Source of the DNA: UBA4416 sp040387555
GTDB taxonomy: Bacteria; Bacteroidota; Bacteroidia; B-17B0; Aurantibacillaceae
Direction of reading: 5' to 3'
DNA length: 64,000 bases
Assembly: GCA_040387555.1 (NCBI GenBank)
Contig: JAZKDO010000003.1
Coordinates: 248,001 to 312,000 of the forward strand
Part shown: in pieces, positions 11,601 to 18,642 of the stretch
Position numbering within the stretch: the stretch's first letter is position 1
Layout: each line of letters starts with the position of its first letter
Made by a program: the position numbers and the translations under genes
Notes under the pieces: model-generated
The model's input: only the letters and a program-made list of their open reading frames with translations
What the model was told of the DNA's origin: nothing
Database searches by the model: none

Positions 11601-12491
11601 GTGACGTATGGCGTAATGATTAGTGATGGTTGTACGATACCAAGTGCTAGCGCTGTATTTACTGTTATAACCAATCCATTGCCAACAGTTACTTTCACTG
11701 CAAGCTCGGTAGAAGAATGCGCCCCTGCAATAATTAATTTTACTGCAACGCCTGGATCTTCAGGAGATTATACGTATGAATGGCAAAGTGATAAAAATAT
11801 TATGGGAACTTCCAATCCGGTATCCTACAATAATGCTATAGCGGATACCTTCGATATTACTGTTATAATTACGAATACTTTAACTGGTTGTACGCATACT
11901 GAAGTAAAATCAAATTATATATTGATTAATCCTAAACCTATAGCAGCGTTTTACGCAGACCCTCCTTCAGCCAGTATTATAGATCCTACTATAAACTTTA
12001 TTAATACTTCTCAAGGAGCAGTAACTTATTTATGGGATTTCGGCGACCCTGCAGCAACGAATGGATCTAATAATTCAATTGCTACAAGTCCGAGCCATTT
12101 ATATAGTTATACAGGAGAATATGCAGTAAATTTAATAGCAACTTCATTGAAAGGATGTACAGACATTGAAAGAATTTTGGTTGAAATTAAACCGGATTTT
12201 GCTTTGTATATTCCAAATGCATTTACACCTGATGAAAATGGCAAAAATGATGTTTTCCAACCTATGGGAGTGGGAATAGATGAAGAAAATTACCGTATGG
12301 ATATTTTTGACAGATGGGGCGAAAATATTTTCACAAGTAATAATTTCAGAAAAGGCTGGGATGGTTCAGTGAAAGGTGGCTCAAAAATGGCTACCCAAGG
12401 GGTTTATATTTACAAGCTTCAGGTTACTGATTTACAGGGGGTAAAACATCCTTATGTAGGCCATGTTACAGTAATCAGAAAAAGTGAATAG
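2604..12491 (+). CDS. Giant SprB-repeat surface protein with PKD and T9SS type B (gliding motility-associated) C-terminal domain
   Basis: A 3295-residue secreted protein. It begins with a signal peptide (about residues 1-24), followed by a nidogen-like beta domain (about 60-260; PLGFNFCFFG, VWLGSNGQICF). Ig-like/HYR-type segments lead into about thirty SprB-type repeats of roughly 70-75 residues (about 470-2860), each with an NVxCFGxxNG-like opening, GGTxPYxYxW middle and AGTYxVxVxDxxGC close. A PKD domain near 3110-3190 contains YLWDFGD. The last 95 residues are a gliding motility-associated C-terminal domain (IPNAFTPDENGKNDVF, IFDRWG, GWDG, GVYIYKL) of the kind that directs export through the type IX system. 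By analogy with SprB it is probably a cell-surface adhesin. No PorP/SprF partner gene, often found beside such proteins, is seen here. Composition is Thr/Ser/Gly-rich, which creates many false antisense reading frames. Confidence 0.93.
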   Translation: MKTILKSLLLSLLFFCYAFKSFSQAPSCPQVISAGATICQGQTASITSTVIAHNATSSYSVTSIPHAPYAYAGGTAVSVGTDDVWSGAVPLGFNFCFFGTSYNQVWLGSNGQICFTAKATGGFNSYPLTGSTNIPGTNNTAANTINVYRDIDPSVTGATVKYYVGGVAPCRYLVFYFSNVALFSCTTPRSTFQMVLYETTNYIDIFIGNSSGCSTWQSGKGIVGIQNAAGSVGYAAPGRNASNGNWSAVNEAWRFTPTGAQNWSVNWYNPANVLVGTGAGPISVSPAVTTIYSAVLTNTNCDGAIRTFTNTATVTVNNSPTVTIAPSATLACNGGTAAITTTVTPASTYVWAGPATITGGTTGNPTVNSVGLYTVIASAAGCSRTGTINVVSPPPLTLTASSQTICSGGSTPLSVTGATNYTWSPATGLSSATGSLVTANPTTTTIYTITGTSGICVGTRTVGVTVNPLPTASLTFTNPSCGNNNGIINIANTTIVASGPYIFTSSAGALSGQTVTLLPAGVVTVTISNTYGCQSTVSTTLTNSPPITNLSITPTNATCGNNNGSISFGSPTGGTSTYSYSVNGGSFTATSPTINLPAGTYSVTVKDVNSCVFTKTTSISNTPPVTAIAGTTTQASCNMSNGTFSITVVTGGTAVYTYSVDGVSTSSLTSGLAAGNHTVFVKDGLGCIFSRTFAIGTANGPSAFTVNTTNSNCGLANGTSTVSGVVGGTPTYSFSFDGGAFGTGTTATGLTATNHTVIVKDANSCTLTATYSVANNPPPTVAVTSSLNILCNGASTGSLNVAPTGGTSPFTYTLTSPTQTNTTGSFTGLAAGTYSIVVKDNFGCIASTSITLTQPTVLTGTTSSIPVNCFGTSTGSLSAGGSGGTSPYTYLWSLGSSTLATTGGAAAGTYTVTIKDANLCTITRTVAVTQPASLTLTSTLTPATCGNANGSGTVTVGGGTAPYNYNWSNGDATSVLTAATAATYSVTIADFNGCTLTRTVAVTNIPGPTAITGTTSLAGCGLNNGTYNVTGVTGGTSAYSYSVDAVATASLTSALAAGTHTVTVKDFNGCLFSTTFTVNTANGPTTASIVTTNASCGTANGTATLTSVTGGLPPYQYSFDGGAFGAAVTTSGLAAGSHTVIVKDANSCTLTVTYTEFNNSGPTASVTNSTNILCNGNSTGSFTVAPAGGIAPFTYTLATPSQTNSTGVFTGLPAGSYNIVVKDNSGCTATASVTLTQPTAVTLTVSSLPVSCFGTSTGTVSASGSGGSGTLTYLWPALGSNTLATVSNIAAGTYSVTQTDANGCSITQSITVTQPTSLTLTSTLTPATCGNANGSGTVTVGGGTPAYTYSWSNGSITSVLSSALAGIYTVNVTDFKGCVITRTVAITNIPGPTAITGTTTLAGCGQNNGTYNITSVTGGTSAYSFSVDAIATVSLTSGLAAGTHTVSVSDQNGCFFSTTFNIGTTVGPSTANVVSSNATCGTANGSATVTGVTGGTATYQYSFDGAAFAIGASTSGLLSGTHTVTIMDANSCTVTVTYGVLNNGSPAISVPTSTNTSCFGGSNGGFTASGSGGSGAPFSYTLTTPFQNNGTGVFTGLAAGTYSIITADNAGCAATTTVIISQPTVLTLTPTSIPVKCFGTATGTINITGSGGAGAYTYSLNGGSSQASPSYTSVGAGTYVMAIKDANGCTTTETVVVTQPAALAINVAIQNANCTSANGTGSATVTGGTGTMTYTWTGNGGAGPVSNGLIGGNYTVTATDANGCSISSPVAIGITPGGSAAITASSNITCFNANNGSLTSGMTGGTSPFTYSWTPGGQTSQVATSLAPGSYTCQITDFYGCKAFASATLTQPTLLTAIMNSNNVKCYGTATGTVSAAGTGGTGPYTYLWPTIPSTLATVPNVAIGNYSCNIIDANNCSITASITVTQPTSITLTSTVTAANCGQANGSATVIASGGAPGAYTYTWSSGSNAATQSALLAGTYTIQVQDANNCIEIVSATIPNTAGPVISIASQTNVSCFNGCNGAAIAGVSGGVTPYIYSWSNGNVSPIAPNLCAQIYTVSVTDNAGCVSSTSLSITQPTQLTAGIVTNDPKCFGATNGFGIASALGGTPGYTYSWSGGGGSASTSALLGAGSYNLLVTDANGCTVTSSMTLNNPLAMSASITSTNVTCFGLCNGIAAATSTNGIGAVGYYWIGGASPVLSQTATSLCSGTYTMVATDQNSCTASAIITITQPTAITASISSTGSVTCNGGNNGFAVVSPGGGTPTYTYTWSGSAAASGNSSNANNLPAGIYTVTVEDMMGCSATANATILEPAPLTTTLTTANAKCNGVCDATANITFSGGAGATTFLWQPGLQSGNSVNNLCAGNQTVTITSNGSCTTVFSFTLTEPALLTAVTSATNSNCGQANGRTCVVVAGGTSPYASTLWSNNNATLCNNNILAGAYTFTVIDNNGCIANASGLVNDVAGPVVAILSQTNVSCFGGTNGGANATISGGVPNYTISWSGSQTAPNSTANTTNFGQGLHNITVVDAAGCIGTAAVNISEPSKLASAIGSFTNVTCNGLSNGSATMFVNGGTAPYGYSWTPSAQTSSVLANVVANTYTGSIIDANGCVSSSQVVISQPQALTFSTPVVTDISCFGGSNGQILTTVQGGSPGYTYVWSPAQSGNSGVIGGLSVGGYSLTVTDIQSCSIDANFFIQQPPQLTSSYTSLPAKCGSPNGSATVTVLGGTPTYIMNWNTSPVQQGPIATNMASGNTWQCVITDLKGCAITQTVNVDNAPSPVFTSTMVNQPSCFGMSNGDIILNYTSGSAPYTVAWSSPLSQTTTSSAFTQSISGVAQGAYTATLTDANGCTTSNQINVLQPSKLILVPFISDPTICYGMSTQISASGQNGSPGYTYTWSPNTFSGIGPHTISPTTTTSYTVAATDSKSCTVSPQVLTVFVTPSLSAVGSTSILCHNGSAILLPTITSPGDGGIYSYTWTPTAPNTNSINISGNALSAATTVTYGVMISDGCTIPSASAVFTVITNPLPTVTFTASSVEECAPAIINFTATPGSSGDYTYEWQSDKNIMGTSNPVSYNNAIADTFDITVIITNTLTGCTHTEVKSNYILINPKPIAAFYADPPSASIIDPTINFINTSQGAVTYLWDFGDPAATNGSNNSIATSPSHLYSYTGEYAVNLIATSLKGCTDIERILVEIKPDFALYIPNAFTPDENGKNDVFQPMGVGIDEENYRMDIFDRWGENIFTSNNFRKGWDGSVKGGSKMATQGVYIYKLQVTDLQGVKHPYVGHVTVIRKSE
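4014..11190 (+). repeat. Tandem SprB-type coding repeats
   Basis: About thirty diverged copies of a roughly 210-225 bp coding unit. Each encodes a Cys-Asn/Phe-Gly opening, a GG-(T/S)-P-Y-x-Y-x-W core and an AGTYTVTVTDxNGC end. Some units recur as near-identical multi-unit blocks: the segment starting near 5400 (encoding LTLTSTLTPATCGNANGSG) is repeated near 6555. This points to internal duplication of multi-repeat blocks. Confidence 0.85.
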
Positions 12492-12512
12492 CCAGTGAGA
12501 AGTAATTTATTT

Positions 12513-12543
12513 AAAGCGCCTTCCAAAACTGGAAGGCGCTTTT
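12513..12543 (+). terminator. Rho-independent terminator of the SprB-repeat gene
   Basis: AAAGCGCCTTCC, a 6-nt loop, then GGAAGGCGCTTT and further T residues. The stem is a 12-bp perfect match and begins 22 bp after the stop codon of the giant gene. Confidence 0.9.
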
Positions 12544-12595
12544 GTTTTATTAAAATTGTATTTTCGCGAAACGATTTGATAATAAAAATTAATTA

Positions 12596-13162
12596 ATGAA
12601 AAACATTGCCATTTTTGCTTCAGGTGAAGGAACAAACGCTGAAAATTTATTTAATTATTTTGCGAACGATAAACGCGTGAAAATTAAGTTGGTTGTTACT
12701 AATTCCGATAAGGCAGGAGTGATTACAAGGGCGGAAAAATATAAAAAAAATGTTCAGATCATAAGTAAATCAGCTTTGTATGAATACACAGAAAAAATCA
12801 TTGAGTTTTTAGAAACTGAAAAAATTGATATCATTATTCTGGCCGGTTTTTTATTAAAAATTCCGGAACAGTTTATTAAAGCATTTCCAAATCGTATAGT
12901 AAATATTCACCCTGCCTTATTGCCCAAGTATGGTGGAGCAGGAATGTATGGAATGAATGTTCATAAGGCTGTAATTGAGCATAAAGAGTTTCAAAGCGGA
13001 GTTACAGTTCATTATGTAAATGAGGAGTACGATAAAGGCGAAATAATTTTACAAGCCAAGTGTGAGATTGATAAAAATGAAACTCCGGAAACATTGGCCG
13101 CTAAGATCAGAAAGCTTGAATTTGAATATTTTCCTAAAGCCATCGAAAAAATTATAGAGTAA
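12596..13162 (+). CDS. purN: Phosphoribosylglycinamide formyltransferase PurN
   Basis: Transfers a formyl group from 10-formyltetrahydrofolate to GAR, the third step of de novo purine synthesis, in the cytoplasm. The 188 residues match the family length. An N-terminal phosphate-binding segment (FASGEGTN, about residues 7-14) is followed by the catalytic triad region: N103 and H105 in VNIHPALLP and D146 in EEYDKGEI. The start ATG follows the terminator of the preceding gene by about 50 bp and has its own TATTTTCG -7-like box near 12559. It converges with the next gene, 21 bp away. No other purine gene is visible nearby. Confidence 0.95.
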   Translation: MKNIAIFASGEGTNAENLFNYFANDKRVKIKLVVTNSDKAGVITRAEKYKKNVQIISKSALYEYTEKIIEFLETEKIDIIILAGFLLKIPEQFIKAFPNRIVNIHPALLPKYGGAGMYGMNVHKAVIEHKEFQSGVTVHYVNEEYDKGEIILQAKCEIDKNETPETLAAKIRKLEFEYFPKAIEKIIE

Positions 13163-13183
13163 GCTATTAAAAAATAATTATTG

Positions 13184-13771
13184 TTACCTTTTTTCTTCTT
13201 TCCAACGATAATAACAATCCATAATTCGATAATATAAATCATAGCCATTGTGAGTCAGGATATAGTCATTGCTTAAATAATAACAGTATTTTCTGAATTT
13301 TTCAAAGTCAACTGTTTCATCGCCTGTTAATTTTCTAAGTGTTTCAGCATTGAATTTTTTAGCTACTTCTTCCTGAATAAATATTTCTTCAAAAATCTTA
13401 GCTAATTTCCGCTGTTCTTTTCCTTTCTGACTGAATTGCATATATAAAGCTGAAATAGGACTTTCCATCGCATTAACTACAGATGTTTTAGAGCCCTGGA
13501 TGACGCGCTTCATATAATCTTTTTCATAAGGTTTTAATTTAAAATCACTTACCATAACCTGATTTAATTTGTAGGCAGTTTCAATCATTACAACTTTACT
13601 TTCTTTGTAGAATCCTTTATTTATTTTATAGGCAGGAATCTTAAGTCTTGCATATCCAACAAATGAAAATATGATGGAGTCCTTATCCTCAGCAACTACT
13701 GTAAATCGTCCGTTGCCATCACTCATTTGTCCCTGCCCGGTTTTGGCGTTAATGACGTATACGAAAGGCAT
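13184..13771 (-). CDS. Carboxypeptidase-regulatory-like domain protein, N-terminus extends beyond the first ATG
   Basis: The reading frame from the first ATG gives 195 residues, but the beta-sandwich regulatory-like domain (GxVTE...MPFVYVINAKTG, then SDGNGRFTV, IIFSFVGY) clearly starts upstream of that ATG. The frame stays open back to a TGA at about 13906, and the extra residues read as a hydrophobic signal peptide (IIINIFFGFLILTSSQSLGQ) followed by the first domain strand. No ATG, GTG or TTG occurs in that stretch; ATT at 13885 or 13900, or CTG at 13882, are the only candidates. The C-terminal 110 residues are helical and unassigned. It is likely an exported envelope protein of unknown role, as is common in Bacteroidota. 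Confidence 0.8.
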   Translation of the reverse strand: MPFVYVINAKTGQGQMSDGNGRFTVVAEDKDSIIFSFVGYARLKIPAYKINKGFYKESKVVMIETAYKLNQVMVSDFKLKPYEKDYMKRVIQGSKTSVVNAMESPISALYMQFSQKGKEQRKLAKIFEEIFIQEEVAKKFNAETLRKLTGDETVDFEKFRKYCYYLSNDYILTHNGYDLYYRIMDCYYRWKEEKR

Positions 13772-13986
13772 GGGAGTTAAACTATCGGGCTCTGTAACAA
13801 TTCCTTTGATAATAGTTTGTCCCAGGCTTTGTGAGCTTGTTAAAATTAAGAAACCAAAAAAAATATTGATAATTATTTTCAGAATGCGGGAGTTTTGAAT
13901 AAATCAAATATATATACTTATTCACATTCAGTTAATAATTTAACCTTTTTTATGGCGATTTAAAGAGTAACTTTATACCTCTTATC

Positions 13987-15699
13987 ATGGATGATTTTAT
14001 TGTATCGGCCCGGAAGTATCGCCCCCAACACTTTAATACAGTGGTTGGTCAAAGCCATATAACCAATACTTTAAAACAAGCAATAAAAAATGGAAAAATT
14101 GCTCAGGCTTATTTATTTTGTGGACCCCGGGGCGTTGGTAAAACAACTTGTGCAAGGATTTTTGCTAAAACAATTAACTGTACAAATTTAACTTCCGATG
14201 GTGAAGCATGTGACGCCTGCGAATCTTGTTTATCCTTTAACTCCGGGGCTTCGTTAAACGTTTACGAACTAGATGCAGCTTCTAATAATTCTGTTGAAGA
14301 TATACGTAATTTAGTTGATCAGGTTCGTTTCGCGCCGCAGTTAGGAGATTATAAAGTATATGTGATTGATGAGGTACATATGTTGTCGAACGCAGCTTTT
14401 AATGCGTTTTTAAAAACATTGGAAGAACCACCAAAGCATGCCAAGTTTATTTTGGCAACAACAGAAAAACACAAAATTATTCCAACGATTTTATCCCGCT
14501 GCCAGGTGTTTAGTTTCAACCGTATAAAAACGGAAGATATTACCGAGCAATTAGTTCATATTGCTAATACAGAGCAAATAACTTTTGAGACAGAGGCTTT
14601 ACAGATCATTTCTCAAAAAGCTGATGGCGGTTTGAGGGATGCCTGTTCTATTTTTGATCAAATGGTAACGTTTACCGGAAATCATTTGACATATAAAGCA
14701 GTTGTTGAAAATTTACATGTGCTTGATTATGAATATTATTTTAAACTCACAGATGCTTCATTAAATGGCCGTTTACCGGAAGTGATGGTAACGTTTGACG
14801 AGATCCTTAAGCAAGGGTTTGATGGACATAATTTTATTATTGGTTTTGGTGAACACTTAAGAAACTTATTGGTAAGTAAAGATCAGTATACAGTTCAATT
14901 GCTTGAAGCCAGCGAAGCATTGAAACAGCGTTTCGCTCAGCAAGCACAATTATGTCCCATACCTTTTTTATTAAAGTCTTTGGCAGTCATAAATAAGTGT
15001 GATATACATTATAAAGCTGCTAAGAATCAACGGTTGCAGGTAGAGATGGCGCTGATGCAGATCAGTTATTTGAATGCCGCACCTCAGGATGCGGAAAAAA
15101 AAAATGAGTTAAATTCGGAATTCGCGACTCCTGCCCTTCCTAAAGCTTTGGAGCAAACGACTACTCCAGCAAAATTTTCTGCTCAACCCATTATTCAAAC
15201 CAGTAGTAAACCTGTTGTTGGGTTTAATGAACTGAAAATCAAATCTCAATTTTTATTACAGAATACGACGCCGCAAAATCAAACAATTGTTGTTGATGCA
15301 AATGTGATAAATGAACCAGCAGAAAGTTTTGATGTTGAATTGACCGAAGACAGAGCTCTTTCTGTTGTTAAACAATTTGCTGAGGAAAAAAGCAAAAACG
15401 GAAACAAACAGTTGTATGCCACATTAACCTCAAGCAAAATTACCTTCACTGATAAAACTATCTTAATTGAGTTGAATAATGAGGTTCAAAAGGAAATGCT
15501 TTTAGGTATAAAACAGGATATGCTAGATGAGCTACGAAAACTCATTAGTAACCGCCAACTCCAATTGGAGATTAGAGTATCAGAAATCATTGGAGAAGTT
15601 AAGGCCTATAAACCGGCTGATAAATTTAAATTAATGGCGGAAAAAAACCCCGCATTACTTGAGCTTAAGAAGCGCTTCGATTTGGATATCGAATATTAA
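13987..15699 (+). CDS. dnaX: DNA polymerase III subunit gamma/tau
   Basis: The clamp-loader ATPase that opens the sliding clamp during replication. The 570 residues contain an AAA+ module with Walker A (GPRGVGKT, about residues 46-53), the four-Cys zinc module (C65, C75, C78, C81), Walker B (VIDEVHML, near 126-133) and the sensor segment ILSRCQVF. Domain III follows to about residue 370. The C-terminal tail, with a low-complexity Pro/Gln/Thr linker (about 375-440), would be the tau-specific part. No obvious slippery A-run frameshift site is required because the frame is continuous. It stands alone as a transcription unit. Confidence 0.97.
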   Translation: MDDFIVSARKYRPQHFNTVVGQSHITNTLKQAIKNGKIAQAYLFCGPRGVGKTTCARIFAKTINCTNLTSDGEACDACESCLSFNSGASLNVYELDAASNNSVEDIRNLVDQVRFAPQLGDYKVYVIDEVHMLSNAAFNAFLKTLEEPPKHAKFILATTEKHKIIPTILSRCQVFSFNRIKTEDITEQLVHIANTEQITFETEALQIISQKADGGLRDACSIFDQMVTFTGNHLTYKAVVENLHVLDYEYYFKLTDASLNGRLPEVMVTFDEILKQGFDGHNFIIGFGEHLRNLLVSKDQYTVQLLEASEALKQRFAQQAQLCPIPFLLKSLAVINKCDIHYKAAKNQRLQVEMALMQISYLNAAPQDAEKKNELNSEFATPALPKALEQTTTPAKFSAQPIIQTSSKPVVGFNELKIKSQFLLQNTTPQNQTIVVDANVINEPAESFDVELTEDRALSVVKQFAEEKSKNGNKQLYATLTSSKITFTDKTILIELNNEVQKEMLLGIKQDMLDELRKLISNRQLQLEIRVSEIIGEVKAYKPADKFKLMAEKNPALLELKKRFDLDIEY

Positions 15700-15822
15700 T
15701 CCTCTAAACCATTACAGTTATATTAATCACAGATTTCCTTACTCCTATTTTTGGATTAAGGACCGGAACTATTTATTTTTTATGTAAGTTTGATAAACAA
15801 TTTTTTATTAAAGAAAAAATTT

Positions 15823-16830
15823 ATGTCACAGGTGAAGAAAATAGATTTAGCGTTGCAGGGTGGTGGAGCGCATGGTGCATATACCTGGGGAGTTATAGAC
15901 AGGTTGTTGGACGATGATAGAATTGAGATTGAAGGGGTTTGTGGAACCAGTGCCGGGGCGATGAATGGCGTTTGTACCATTTATGGTTTAAAAAAAGGCG
16001 GGAGGAATTTAGCGAAACATACGCTGGTGAAGTTTTGGCATAAGATATCTGAGGCGGGAAAATTATCTCCGCTACAACCAAGTTGGTTTGATAAAATGAT
16101 GAGTCCGGGTAACATGGATTTTTCTCCAAGTTATAAATTGTTTAGTATGAGCACGGAGAACTTCACGCCAAAACAACTTAACCCAACGCAATATAATCCT
16201 CTCGAAAAAATACTTAATGAAGTTATTAATTTTGAAGAACTTCATAAATTAAATCCGCCTAAGCTATTTGTTTGCGCCACTAATGTCAAGACTTGTGAAG
16301 CCCGAATTTTTGGTCATGAAGAAATTACCGCAAAAGCAATCATGGCATCGGCATGTTTACCATATATGTATGAGGCAGTTGAAATTGACGGTGAATTTTA
16401 CTGGGACGGAGGATACAGTGGAAATCCATTGATTCAGCCATTGATTGATCATACAGAAGATACTGATGATATTTTGTTGGTTCAGATTAATCCGAAAAAC
16501 ATTAAAACGGTTCCAGGTAAAATTGAAGAAATAAGGGATAGGGTGAACGAATTGAGTTTCAACTCTTCGCTATTATTAGAATTGAAGTTAATTCAGTTTA
16601 AGCAGGAACTTGTTGGTAAAGGCATTACTTTAGATGGGACTTTAAAACCAATTTTTTTGCATAACATTAGCGCAGACACTGAATTAGGTGAATTAAATCT
16701 ATCCTCTAAATTAAATACCAGCTGGGACTTTATGATGTATTTGAAAGATCTTGGTTACAAGGCTTGCGATTCATGGCTAAAAGAGAATTATGACAGTTTA
16801 GGAAAAGAAAGTACCTTCAAATTGGCTTAA
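15823..16830 (+). CDS. Patatin-like phospholipase family protein
   Basis: A probable serine lipid acyl hydrolase of the patatin/RssA-like family. From the ATG at 15823 it has 335 residues; an in-frame TTG at 15790 would add 11 Lys/Phe-rich residues, but the ATG immediately before the domain is the better start. It has the oxyanion-hole glycines (GGGAHGAY, about residues 13-20), the nucleophile S43 in GTSAG, and the catalytic Asp195 in WDGGYSGNP, so the Ser-Asp dyad is intact. There is no signal peptide, so it should be cytoplasmic or peripheral to the membrane. The substrate is unknown. It lies between dnaX and radA on the same strand but with gaps of about 100 bp on both sides. Confidence 0.92.
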   Translation: MSQVKKIDLALQGGGAHGAYTWGVIDRLLDDDRIEIEGVCGTSAGAMNGVCTIYGLKKGGRNLAKHTLVKFWHKISEAGKLSPLQPSWFDKMMSPGNMDFSPSYKLFSMSTENFTPKQLNPTQYNPLEKILNEVINFEELHKLNPPKLFVCATNVKTCEARIFGHEEITAKAIMASACLPYMYEAVEIDGEFYWDGGYSGNPLIQPLIDHTEDTDDILLVQINPKNIKTVPGKIEEIRDRVNELSFNSSLLLELKLIQFKQELVGKGITLDGTLKPIFLHNISADTELGELNLSSKLNTSWDFMMYLKDLGYKACDSWLKENYDSLGKESTFKLA

Positions 16831-16863
16831 ATAATTTCACTTTTATTTCACTAAAATTAAATA

Positions 16864-16908
16864 GCTACAAATTGTAGCAATCATCTGCTATAACTTAATG
16901 TAATTTTG
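16864..16908 (+). promoter_or_regulatory. radA promoter region: 15-nt palindrome and TAATTTTG -7 box
   Basis: GCTACAAATTGTAGC (16864-16878) is a perfect inverted repeat around a central A. TAATTTTG at 16901-16908 matches the Bacteroidota -7 consensus TAnnTTTG and would start transcription about 10-15 bp before the GTG of radA. The palindrome sits where a regulator could overlap the -33 region; that role is inference. Confidence 0.45.
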
Positions 16909-16927
16909 TTGTATAAAAATTACGAAA

Positions 16928-18310
16928 GTGGCGAAAACAAAAACTACATATTTCTGTCAGAGTTGCGGAGCACAAGCAGCAAAGTGGGCTGGTAAATGCA
17001 ATAGCTGCGGAGAATGGAATACACTTGTGGAAGAGATTATTCATAAGGAAACTAAGAATGATCGATTGCAGTTATTTTCTGCCAATAAAAACGAGAAAAA
17101 TCAATCGAACAAGCCTATTTTATTACAGGAAATAGGTTTGACAGAATACCCGCGTATTCAGGTACCAGGCCAGGAACTTGCGAGAGTTTTGGGCGGAGGT
17201 GTAGTGCCCGGAAGTTTAGTTTTGTTTGGCGGCGAACCCGGGATTGGAAAATCAACCCTGATGTTGCAATTGGCATTGCGTTTAAAGAATTTAAGAGTTC
17301 TATATGTAAGCGGGGAAGAGAGTGAACAACAGATAAAGATGCGTGCTGAACGGATTGGAATGACAACAGAAAGTTGTTTTATTCTCCAGGAAACAAACAC
17401 CCAGAATATATTTACGCAGATTGAAAAAGTTCAGCCACAATTAGTAATTATTGATTCTATTCAAACGATTCACACAAGTTATATTGAGAGTAGTCCAGGA
17501 AGTGTAAGCCAGGTGCGTGAATGTGCGGCAGAATTTTTACGTTTTGCTAAAGAAACAAACGTACCCGTGTTTATGATCGGACACATCACAAAGGAAGGGA
17601 GCCTTGCTGGCCCAAAAGTTTTAGAACACATGGTGGATACGGTGTTACAATTTGAAGGAGATCGTAATCACATTTATCGTTTGTTACGTGCCACGAAAAA
17701 CCGTTTTGGAAGTACCAATGAAATGGGTATTTATGAAATGAATGGTGATGGATTAAAAGAAGTATTGAATCCTTCAGAGATCTTAATTACAAACAGACAG
17801 GAAGCTACTAGTGGTGTAGCCATTGCTGCCACATTAGAAGGTAACCGTCCTTTATTAATTGAAACACAAGCATTGGTGAGTACTGCCGCTTATGGCACGC
17901 CGCAGCGGTCATCTACCGGCTTTGATTTAAGACGGTTATCCATGTTATTAGCCGTGCTTGAAAAGCGCTGTGGATTTCGATTAGGCGCTAAAGATGTCTT
18001 TATAAACATTGCAGGTGGAATTAAAGTAGAAGACCCAGGTATAGATTTGGCTCTGGTTTGCGGTGTTCTTTCAAGCAATGAAGATTTGCCGATCGCACAA
18101 AACATTTGTTTTGCAGCTGAAGTTGGATTGACAGGTGAAATCCGTCCCGTGAACCGTATTGAACAACGAATTTCAGAAGCTCAAAAATTAGGGTTTGAGA
18201 AAATTTACATTTCATCGTACAATCTTAAAGGACTGGATACAAAGCATTATAAAATAAATATAGTTGCTGTGACTAAAATGGAAGAGGTTTTCGCTAGTTT
18301 GTTTGGGTAA
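16928..18310 (+). CDS. radA: DNA repair protein RadA
   Basis: A RecA-related branch-migration ATPase that helps process recombination intermediates. The 460 residues start with GTG. A four-Cys zinc finger (C10, C13, C24, C27) is followed by the RecA-like core with Walker A (GGEPGIGKST), the RadA-specific KNRFG motif in KNRFGSTNEMG, and a C-terminal Lon-protease-like domain (RRLSMLLAVLEKR, GGIKVEDPG, AEVGLTGEIRPV). All key motifs are intact. About 610 bp after its stop there is a decayed copy of its last coding segment (see 18919-19015). Confidence 0.97.
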   Translation: MAKTKTTYFCQSCGAQAAKWAGKCNSCGEWNTLVEEIIHKETKNDRLQLFSANKNEKNQSNKPILLQEIGLTEYPRIQVPGQELARVLGGGVVPGSLVLFGGEPGIGKSTLMLQLALRLKNLRVLYVSGEESEQQIKMRAERIGMTTESCFILQETNTQNIFTQIEKVQPQLVIIDSIQTIHTSYIESSPGSVSQVRECAAEFLRFAKETNVPVFMIGHITKEGSLAGPKVLEHMVDTVLQFEGDRNHIYRLLRATKNRFGSTNEMGIYEMNGDGLKEVLNPSEILITNRQEATSGVAIAATLEGNRPLLIETQALVSTAAYGTPQRSSTGFDLRRLSMLLAVLEKRCGFRLGAKDVFINIAGGIKVEDPGIDLALVCGVLSSNEDLPIAQNICFAAEVGLTGEIRPVNRIEQRISEAQKLGFEKIYISSYNLKGLDTKHYKINIVAVTKMEEVFASLFG

Positions 18311-18401
18311 TTATATAAATGTTCTAAGCTGTTAAGCGGTGATTTATTGCATTTTGTCGAAGAAAAAGGGTAATTGATTTTATTTTGTTAAAATTTTGAG
18401 A

Positions 18402-18409
18402 TATATTTG
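18402..18409 (+). promoter_or_regulatory. Probable -7 box (TATATTTG) for the first two peptide genes
   Basis: TATATTTG fits TAnnTTTG and lies 46 bp before the ATG at 18456. A convincing -33 TTTG at the usual spacing is not evident (the nearest TTTG ends 14 bp upstream). Confidence 0.35.
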
Positions 18410-18455
18410 GAAAAAAATTGGTGGCCTTTTTTAAACAATCTAAAAACAAACAATT

Positions 18456-18602
18456 ATGAAATTATTAAACATCTTCAAAAAATCAACAAAAAAAGTTGTG
18501 AAATCAACTATTCAACCATTAGATAAAAAGCAATTAGAAAAAGTTTTAGGCGGAGCTACTGAAGCTAAATTAGTGGATTTTTTGGGAAGACCGCATTCAT
18601 AA
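18456..18602 (+). CDS. Double-glycine leader peptide 1 (48 residues)
   Basis: A very short gene encoding a likely secreted peptide precursor. Residues 1-33 are a leader that starts MKLLNIFKKSTKK and ends QLEKVLGG, matching two other peptides in the locus position for position. The double glycine is the expected cleavage site for the C39 peptidase of the exporter encoded at 20328-22526. The predicted core is ATEAKLVDFLGRPHS, only 15 residues, with no Cys. It lacks the features of lanthipeptides or other heavily modified peptides. It is followed 40 bp later by the second peptide gene, probably on one transcript. The function (signal, bacteriocin or other) is unknown. Confidence 0.8.
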   Translation: MKLLNIFKKSTKKVVKSTIQPLDKKQLEKVLGGATEAKLVDFLGRPHS

Positions 18603-18642
18603 TAAATCTATAAACAATTATTAAAAACAACATCTTTAAATC

